A DNA stretch of 5,124 nt from Thermoproteota archaeon (GTDB lineage: Archaea; Thermoproteota; Thermoprotei_A; Sulfolobales; Desulfurococcaceae). The notes below the pieces were generated by a model. That model did not search any database. It was not told the DNA's origin and was given only the letters and a program-made list of their open reading frames with translations. Both the position numbers and the translations under genes were made by a program. How positions within the stretch are numbered: the stretch's first letter is position 1; every line of letters begins with the position of its first letter. The stretch spans positions 1 to 5,124 of the forward strand of contig JAADCY010000228.1 in assembly GCA_013154205.1 (NCBI GenBank), in the 5' to 3' direction. Below are positions 1 through 3,802 of the stretch, one piece after another.

Positions 1-311
1 CCGACCGTGACAGCCAGATACTAGCCGACATGGGCTACTTCGACGAGCGCGACCCAGCAGTACTAGCAGCCATCAAGATGCTGATCGAGAAAGCCCACAG
101 CAAGGGCGCAACAGTCAGCATCTGTGGACAGGCACCCAGCGTCTACCCAGAGATCGTAGAGTTCCTAGTAGAAGCTGGAATCGACAGCATCAGCGTCAAC
201 CCCGACGCAGTAATCGGCACAAGGAGACTAGTAGCCAGCATCGAGCGCAAAGTAATGATGAAGAAGCTCAACAAGTTACTCGAGAAGGTAAAAGACATCG
301 ACCTACTCTAA
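1..311 (+). CDS. ppsA: Phosphoenolpyruvate synthase, C-terminal end (5'-truncated by window)
   Basis: PEP synthase (pyruvate, water dikinase) converts pyruvate, ATP and water to PEP, AMP and phosphate in the cytoplasm, the entry step of gluconeogenesis. The frame is open from base 3 with no start in the window. The ATG at 30 is internal, because the family sequence DRDSQILAD precedes it in frame. Visible residues belong to the C-terminal PEP/pyruvate-binding TIM barrel: the FDERDPAV segment, then ICGQAPS with the catalytic cysteine (codon 123-125) that acts as the general acid in this family, then the GIDSISVNPDAV segment. About 102 codons are present out of a family length near 750-820 residues. 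A basic, helical tail follows the barrel (ERKVMMKKLNKLLEKVK) and the gene ends at TAA. A terminator follows directly, so it seems to end its transcription unit. Codons are strongly biased to C- and A-ending forms, as expected of a well-expressed gene. PPDK shares this domain, but the archaeal context and the DERDPAV segment favour PEP synthase. Confidence 0.93.
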   Translation, partial: DRDSQILADMGYFDERDPAVLAAIKMLIEKAHSKGATVSICGQAPSVYPEIVEFLVEAGIDSISVNPDAVIGTRRLVASIERKVMMKKLNKLLEKVKDIDLL

Positions 312-321
312 CAACAATAAA

Positions 322-370
322 GGGGAAACAAAACCTAATCTTTTCCCCACACCATAACCGTGTTTTTTAT
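322..370 (+). terminator. Hairpin plus T-run terminator after ppsA
   Basis: GGGGAAA (322-328) can pair with TTTCCCC (342-348), a 7-bp stem with a 13-nt loop. A run of six T lies at 363-368, about 15 bases after the stem. Archaeal termination depends mainly on the U-tract, so the T-run is the likely functional part and the stem an aid. It begins 10 bases after the ppsA stop codon. The assignment is from pattern only. Confidence 0.6.
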
Positions 371-383
371 CCCCCGATACCTT

Positions 384-407
384 TTCTACCCCGTTAACGA
401 GTAAGAA
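384..407. promoter_or_regulatory. Imperfect dyad upstream of the small membrane protein gene
   Basis: A perfect 8-bp palindrome CGTTAACG (392-399) sits at the centre of a longer dyad. TTCT (384-387) pairs with AGAA (404-407), and C390 with G401, so 9 of 12 positions per half match. It lies 20 bases before the TTG start at 427, where an archaeal regulator could block the promoter. The 8-bp core alone is expected by chance about once in 256 bases, so the support is weak. The remainder of the 312-426 gap shows no clear TATA box; the AT-rich stretch 403-415 is the best candidate region. Confidence 0.25.
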
Positions 408-426
408 TAATGATTAGGGATAAGAT

Positions 427-732
427 TTGTCAGCAGCTTCTGCCGAAGATGTTTTCACGCGGAGCCTAATGGGTTTTGCACTAATAACTGTCGGATTCAT
501 AGTGTTATTCTTCGGCATAACGCTTATCATGATGGGTATGGCTGCGCATCCCCAGCCACAACAAACAGGTAATCAGACGGGCACGGTTATCGTGATCTTC
601 CCGTTCCTCGTTATAAGGACGGGATATGTTAGCCCATTATGGATAATGTTCATTATGATATCGTTTATCCTGATATTCTTCCTCCTAGTCTATCTCGTCA
701 CAAAGCATTTCTTCCATGCCGCCCACTATTAG
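427..732 (+). CDS. Small two-helix membrane protein, DUF131/TIGR00304-like
   Basis: The product is a 101-residue integral membrane protein of unknown function. Helix 1 covers about residues 14-38 (LMGFALITVGFIVLFFGITL) and helix 2 about residues 72-93. The linker is Gln/Pro/Gly-rich and is followed by GTVIVIFPFLVIRTG. The order GF-LI--GF-l---G, short loop, G-V-I--P--I--G, then a second helix resembles the archaeal DUF131 (TIGR00304) small membrane proteins, whose function is not known to me. The usual IGPIPI-type segment is degenerate here (IFPFLVI), so family membership is only moderately sure. The TTG start at 427 is chosen because AGGG (416-419) lies 7 bases upstream and an in-frame stop at 421-423 prevents any longer form. 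ATG at 469 (residue 15), with GGAG four bases upstream, would drop the polar N-terminus SAASAEDVFTRS and is a real alternative. The gene lies alone between a terminator and the TATA box of the next gene. Confidence 0.72.
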   Translation: MSAASAEDVFTRSLMGFALITVGFIVLFFGITLIMMGMAAHPQPQQTGNQTGTVIVIFPFLVIRTGYVSPLWIMFIMISFILIFFLLVYLVTKHFFHAAHY

Positions 733-750
733 CCCACCAAACCGTTGGAT

Positions 751-758
751 TTTAAATA
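751..758 (+). promoter_or_regulatory. TATA box of the cDPGS-like gene
   Basis: TTTAAATA matches the crenarchaeal box A pattern. It lies 18 bases after the stop of the preceding membrane protein gene. Archaeal transcription usually begins about 25-27 bases downstream of the box centre, which predicts a start site near 780. That gives either a leaderless message at ATG 780 or a leader of about 36 bases to ATG 816. No convincing BRE is seen upstream. Confidence 0.6.
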
Positions 759-804
759 TCGAATTACAATCACATAGTAATGGCACATACAATTCTTATC
801 ATGG

Positions 805-808
805 GGTG
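805..808 (+). promoter_or_regulatory. Ribosome-binding site GGTG for the cDPGS-like gene
   Basis: GGTG, within GGGGTG, is complementary to the archaeal 16S 3' end (anti-SD of GGTGATCC). It stands 7 bases before ATG 816 and supports that start over the in-frame ATG at 780. The same GGTG core at nearly the same spacing serves the phosphoesterase gene on the other strand. Confidence 0.6.
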
Positions 809-815
809 CAGGATC

Positions 816-2147
816 ATGGTCAAAAAAGTAGTCATACTAGGCGCGGCCGGGAGAGATTTCCATAACTTCAACGTAGTATACAGGGACAACCCAGAATACA
901 AGGTAGTAGCATTCCTACAGACACAAATACCTGGCATAGCTGGGCGACGATACCCGCCCAGCCTAGCCGGACGATTATATCCTGACGGAATACCTATTCT
1001 AAGCATGAACTATCTCGAAGAAATAATCAAGAAATACCATGTAGACGAGGCTGTTCTCAGCTACAGCGACCTAACCTATGACGAGCTAGGACACGTCATG
1101 AGCAGAGTACTGGGCGCAGGTGCAAGCTTCAAGATCCTCGGCCCCAAGGACACTATGATCGAGAGCAGTAGACCAGTAATAGCAGTATGTGGAGTAAAGA
1201 CGGGCGCTGGTAAGAGCAGCGTATCAAGAGAAGTAGCGAAGATCCTTGTTGACAAGGGCTACAAGGTAGGGATCGTCAGGCACCCAATGCCCTACGGTAA
1301 CCTCGAAGAAATGGCTGTCCAAGAGTTCAAGACAATGGAAGACCTCGACAAGTATAAGGCAACGATCGAGGAGCGCGAAGAATATGAGCACTACATAAGA
1401 ATGGGTCTACCAGTATACGCTGGCGTAGACTATGGAAGACTACTAGCCCTCCTAGAACAAGAGAACGATATCATCCTATGGGATGGAGGAAACAATGACT
1501 GGCCATTCTACAGGCCAGACTACATGATACTCGTAGCTGACGCCATGAGGCCAGGCATAGAGGTAAGAAGCTTCCCAGGCGAAGTAAACCTCAGACTAGC
1601 CGACGTAGTCATAATCAACAAGGTAGACCAGGCAAAGCCTGGCGCAGTAGAAGAGATTAAGAAGAACGTGAAGGAGGCCAACCCCAAGGCCGAGATAAGC
1701 CTAGCAATAAGCGAAGTCACAGTAGACAAGCCAGAGCTAATCGAGGGCAAGAAAGTACTAGTCATAGAAGACTCACCGACAGTAACACATGGAGGAGCAC
1801 CCTACGCAGCAGGATACGTAGCCGCCAAGAAGTACGGTGCAGAACCAGTAGACCCCAGACCATACGCGACGCCCTTCTTCAAGAAGATCTACGAGCAATA
1901 CAAGCACATGGGCCCAGTACTCCCCAGCACAGGATACACGCCAGAACAGCTCAAAGAACTAGAACAGACAATAAACAATGTACCAGCAGACGCAGTCATA
2001 CTAGGAACACCAAGCGACATAACAAGGCTCATAAAGATCAACAAGCCAGTCGTACGCGTAGAGTTCAGAGTAAAGATTATCGAAGGACCGACACTAGAAG
2101 ACATGATCAACGAGTTCCTGAAGAGAGCAGAGATAAAGATGGGCTGA
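816..2147 (+). CDS. Cyclic 2,3-diphosphoglycerate synthetase-like P-loop enzyme (COG2403-type)
   Basis: This is a 443-residue cytoplasmic protein of the cyclic 2,3-diphosphoglycerate synthetase family. In methanogens such as Methanothermus fervidus that enzyme (about 460 residues) uses ATP to close 2,3-diphosphoglycerate into the cyclic thermoprotectant cDPG. Visible parts, in order: a Rossmann-like N-terminus KKVVILGAAGRDFHNFN (3-19); the family segment GIAGRRYPPSLAGRLYP (40-56); Walker A GVKTGAGKSS (126-135); a Walker B-like strand IILWDGGNND (219-228); NKVD (268-271), a guanine-type motif that explains why relatives are often labelled 'predicted GTPase'; and the C-terminal signature IEDSPTVTHGGAPYAAGY (317-334) plus GTPSDITRLI (397-406). 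No part appears broken and the length is normal. ATG 816 is preferred because GGTG lies 7 bases upstream and the family N-terminus begins there. ATG 780 would add 12 residues (MAHTILIMGCRI). It has its own TATA box and a terminator, so it appears monocistronic. Later codons are strikingly T-poor. The family is well supported; the exact substrate in a crenarchaeon is not. Confidence 0.87.
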   Translation: MVKKVVILGAAGRDFHNFNVVYRDNPEYKVVAFLQTQIPGIAGRRYPPSLAGRLYPDGIPILSMNYLEEIIKKYHVDEAVLSYSDLTYDELGHVMSRVLGAGASFKILGPKDTMIESSRPVIAVCGVKTGAGKSSVSREVAKILVDKGYKVGIVRHPMPYGNLEEMAVQEFKTMEDLDKYKATIEEREEYEHYIRMGLPVYAGVDYGRLLALLEQENDIILWDGGNNDWPFYRPDYMILVADAMRPGIEVRSFPGEVNLRLADVVIINKVDQAKPGAVEEIKKNVKEANPKAEISLAISEVTVDKPELIEGKKVLVIEDSPTVTHGGAPYAAGYVAAKKYGAEPVDPRPYATPFFKKIYEQYKHMGPVLPSTGYTPEQLKELEQTINNVPADAVILGTPSDITRLIKINKPVVRVEFRVKIIEGPTLEDMINEFLKRAEIKMG

Positions 2148-2156
2148 AAAGCCCAT
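2139..2156 (+). terminator. GNRA hairpin enclosing the stop codon of the cDPGS-like gene
   Basis: ATGGGCT (2139-2145) and AGCCCAT (2150-2156) form a perfect 7-bp stem closed by a GAAA tetraloop (2146-2149), a stable GNRA type. The TGA stop codon (2145-2147) lies at the last stem base and the loop. An A/T palindrome with T-runs follows from 2165, so hairpin plus T-tract probably acts as a 3'-end or termination element. Confidence 0.6.
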
Positions 2157-2164
2157 ATTTTCAA

Positions 2165-2178
2165 CAAAAATATTTTTG
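2165..2178. terminator. Symmetric A/T palindrome, likely bidirectional terminator
   Basis: CAAAAATATTTTTG is a perfect 14-bp palindrome in the 57-bp gap between two convergent genes. It presents a run of five T on each strand (2173-2177 on +, complement of 2166-2170 on -). Since U-tracts drive archaeal termination, one element could end both transcripts. On the minus strand a second T-run (complement of 2188-2192), within a weak 5-bp GAGAA/TTCTC stem (2185-2189 with 2196-2200), lies closer to the phosphoesterase stop and may contribute. Confidence 0.55.
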
Positions 2179-2204
2179 ATTTAAGAGAAAAACTATTCTC
2201 GACG

Positions 2205-3638
2205 CTATTTCTTCTTGACTATGAGTAGCGCGGCTATGATTGCCGCAATTATTATCGCGGCACTTACCCATAGCATCCATGACTGAGATTCTTGGCTAGG
2301 AGTGGTTGTCGGGACTGGGCTTGGAGAGCCCGGCGATGTCGTGGTCTGTGTCTGGGCTCCTGGTGTCGTCTCAGCTGTCGTGGTAGTAGTTGTTGGCTGT
2401 GATGTTGTAGTTATAATAGTGGTAGTGGTCGTAGTAGTCGTTGTGGTCGGTGTTGTAGTTGTGGTTGTCTGTAGCTTGTAGAGTTTGAGCTCGACAACAC
2501 CATTTACTGGTTTTCCAACTATTGCTTTGTTGGTTCCTCCTGGAGGCGTAGCGTATGCGTACCAGTTTGTCGCGTTACTGGTTATTTTGACATCGTAGCC
2601 GTTCGCCTGTATATTTGCAATGATTGTTGAGCTCGGCGGCGCGATCAGTGTTGCATATACGTCCCAACCACTAATGTTTACATGGAGCCTTACAGGGATC
2701 CACGCGGGTTTCTTGAATATGTTGAGCTTCGTGTTCACTATCTTGTAAGCGGTGCTATTGATCCTAGTGACGACTAGTTCTCCACTACCATTACCGGCGA
2801 GTACGGGTTCATATGTGAACGTCTGGTTAGAATAGAGTATCAGTACTATGTAGTGGTTTCTCTCAAGAACTATTGTCGCGTTGTCCGGCGGCGTCTTGGG
2901 ATAATCGTAGAGCGGCGCTCCCGCTCCGCCAGTTATTATCCATTCAATACCGTTCCTCATCTCCGCAGCGTAGCCGTGCCAGTGGCCCTGTAGAACTATT
3001 TTGACGTGATCATTCTGGCTTATCTTTTTGAGCAAGTAATTTGCTCTCTCAGGGTCTAGGTTGTGCTCTACCTTGGGGTAGATGGGTCTGTGGAATACTA
3101 GGATCAGTGAGCGATTGCCTAGGTTGTTCCATATGGTGTTTACCTGTGCTCTCCACTGCATTGAGAGTCTGCACTCGCTGTTTAGAACATATATTCTCCA
3201 TCCAGGGATATCGTCGACGTGGTAGTGGTCCGGCGCGATTACTTCTGTCCAGTATTTCTCCTGGTGCGCGTCGAGATCATGGTTGCCTAGGGCTAGCCAG
3301 ACGTTCTGGAGGCCTTTCAACGCATTGTATAGTACGTTTATTTGTTCCTGTGTCCCCATCCCTGTATGGTCTCCAGTGCCTATGACGGCTACCGGGTAGA
3401 TCTTCTTTGTCTCGTTGACAACCATGTAGAAGATTGGTGGTAACTGTACATTGTTAACGTTTGTCGGCCTATTATCGCCTATAACAACTATGGGGTACCA
3501 TGGCAGGTTGTCGGGTATAATTGTCCTTGATTCCTCGTATAGACTATGTGTTGGCTGCTGAGCGAGGGCTTGTCCGAGACTCAGTGTTAGAGCTACGAGT
3601 ACAGCCAATGATAAGAGGGCTATGCTCCTAGTATTCAT
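2205..3638 (-). CDS. Secreted, membrane-anchored metallophosphoesterase with Thr-rich stalk
   Basis: This is a 477-residue cell-surface calcineurin-like phosphoesterase (COG1409 type) that should hydrolyse phosphate esters outside the cell; the substrate is unknown. A signal peptide spans residues 1-26, with likely cleavage after QALA. The dimetal motifs are in order: GDNRP (54-58), GDHTG (89-93), GNHD (118-121), FHRP with H183, and GHWHGY (218-223). The first motif lacks the His of the common DxH form and is closer to the purple-acid-phosphatase GDx pattern, but the Tyr of that family's GDxxY is absent. A probable beta-rich region (about 300-388) follows, then a Thr/Pro/Ser stalk (about 390-452), a membrane helix (about 454-474) and KKK at the C-terminus, giving type I topology. 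Eight N-x-S/T sequons all fall in the outer part, consistent with glycosylation. ATG 3638 is chosen over the in-frame GTG at 3647 because that GTG is part of the GGTG ribosome-binding site. Pyrimidine-ending codons use T more freely than in the cDPGS-like gene. Phosphate scavenging is a guess. Confidence 0.9.
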   Translation of the reverse strand: MNTRSIALLSLAVLVALTLSLGQALAQQPTHSLYEESRTIIPDNLPWYPIVVIGDNRPTNVNNVQLPPIFYMVVNETKKIYPVAVIGTGDHTGMGTQEQINVLYNALKGLQNVWLALGNHDLDAHQEKYWTEVIAPDHYHVDDIPGWRIYVLNSECRLSMQWRAQVNTIWNNLGNRSLILVFHRPIYPKVEHNLDPERANYLLKKISQNDHVKIVLQGHWHGYAAEMRNGIEWIITGGAGAPLYDYPKTPPDNATIVLERNHYIVLILYSNQTFTYEPVLAGNGSGELVVTRINSTAYKIVNTKLNIFKKPAWIPVRLHVNISGWDVYATLIAPPSSTIIANIQANGYDVKITSNATNWYAYATPPGGTNKAIVGKPVNGVVELKLYKLQTTTTTTPTTTTTTTTTTIITTTSQPTTTTTTAETTPGAQTQTTTSPGSPSPVPTTTPSQESQSWMLWVSAAIIIAAIIAALLIVKKK

Positions 3639-3644
3639 AACATA

Positions 3645-3648
3645 CACC
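3645..3648 (-). promoter_or_regulatory. Ribosome-binding site GGTG for the phosphoesterase
   Basis: Reading the minus strand, GGTG is followed after 6 bases by ATG at 3638. The GTG inside it is in frame with the gene and could be mistaken for a start codon, but the spacing fits a Shine-Dalgarno element and the signal peptide begins properly at the ATG. Confidence 0.65.
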
Positions 3649-3679
3649 TAGGTCTGAATCGGTTGGTGTTTATTTGGTT

Positions 3680-3729
3680 AGCTGATCTCTTATATAAAAG
3701 ATATAATTAGTGTTATGGATAGATCAGCT
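3680..3729. repeat. 9-bp inverted repeat in the divergent promoter region, possible operator
   Basis: AGCTGATCT (3680-3688) and AGATCAGCT (3721-3729) are perfect inverted copies separated by 32 bases. Their centres are 41 bp apart, about four helical turns, so both arms would face the same side of the DNA. The left arm lies just downstream of the minus-strand TATA box, and the right arm lies 11 bases before the plus-strand TATA box. Both arms are upstream of the predicted start sites (about 3668 on -, about 3770 on +), so an RNA hairpin is unlikely and a protein-binding DNA site is the better guess. Confidence 0.4.
3691..3698 (-). promoter_or_regulatory. TATA box of the phosphoesterase gene
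   Basis: On the minus strand this reads TTTATATA, an exact archaeal box A. The predicted start site is near 3668, leaving a leader of about 30 bases that contains the GGTG ribosome-binding site. The sequence is nearly symmetric, so weak use in the plus direction cannot be excluded. Confidence 0.7.
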
Positions 3730-3740
3730 TGATGCTACAA

Positions 3741-3748
3741 TATATAAG
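3741..3748 (+). promoter_or_regulatory. TATA box of the PIN-ATPase gene
   Basis: TATATAAG follows CAA at 3738-3740 and matches the archaeal box A. Transcription is predicted to start near 3770, giving a leader of about 33 bases before ATG 3803 that includes the GGAGG site. Confidence 0.65.
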
Positions 3749-3789
3749 GTCTTAACAATATTTTTCGGAATAGGAAGGCATTGATCCGT

Positions 3790-3794
3790 GGAGG
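3790..3794 (+). promoter_or_regulatory. Ribosome-binding site GGAGG for the PIN-ATPase
   Basis: GGAGG stands 8 bases before ATG 3803 and is the strongest Shine-Dalgarno match in the window. It overlaps the in-frame GTG at 3788, which has its own purine-rich stretch AGGAAGG (3772-3778). The stronger match and the start-codon type favour ATG 3803. Confidence 0.6.
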
Positions 3795-3802
3795 AAACGC
3801 GT

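Noticed and set aside
30..32. ATG 30 as the start of a 93-residue gene
   Set aside because: The reading frame is open to the window edge and the residues before ATG 30 (DRDSQILAD) match PEP synthase, so the ATG is internal.
737..748. CCAA-accg-TTGG hairpin followed by TTTT as a terminator for the small membrane gene
   Set aside because: The stem is only 4 bp and the T-run is part of the TATA box of the next gene, so a separate terminator is not supported.
1520..2167. Reverse-strand open frames inside the cDPGS-like gene
   Set aside because: They are by-products of the T-poor coding strand. Their translations are Ser/Thr/Leu-rich and show no domain.
2375..2470. GT-rich stretch that looks like a satellite or repeat array
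   Set aside because: It is the reverse complement of mixed ACN threonine codons. There is no fixed repeat unit, so it is not a CRISPR array or microsatellite.
3041..3385. Open frame of 114 codons on the + strand
   Set aside because: It lies wholly antisense to the phosphoesterase catalytic domain, whose motifs are clear. Its product is Cys/Arg/Gly-rich with no domain, typical of a shadow frame.
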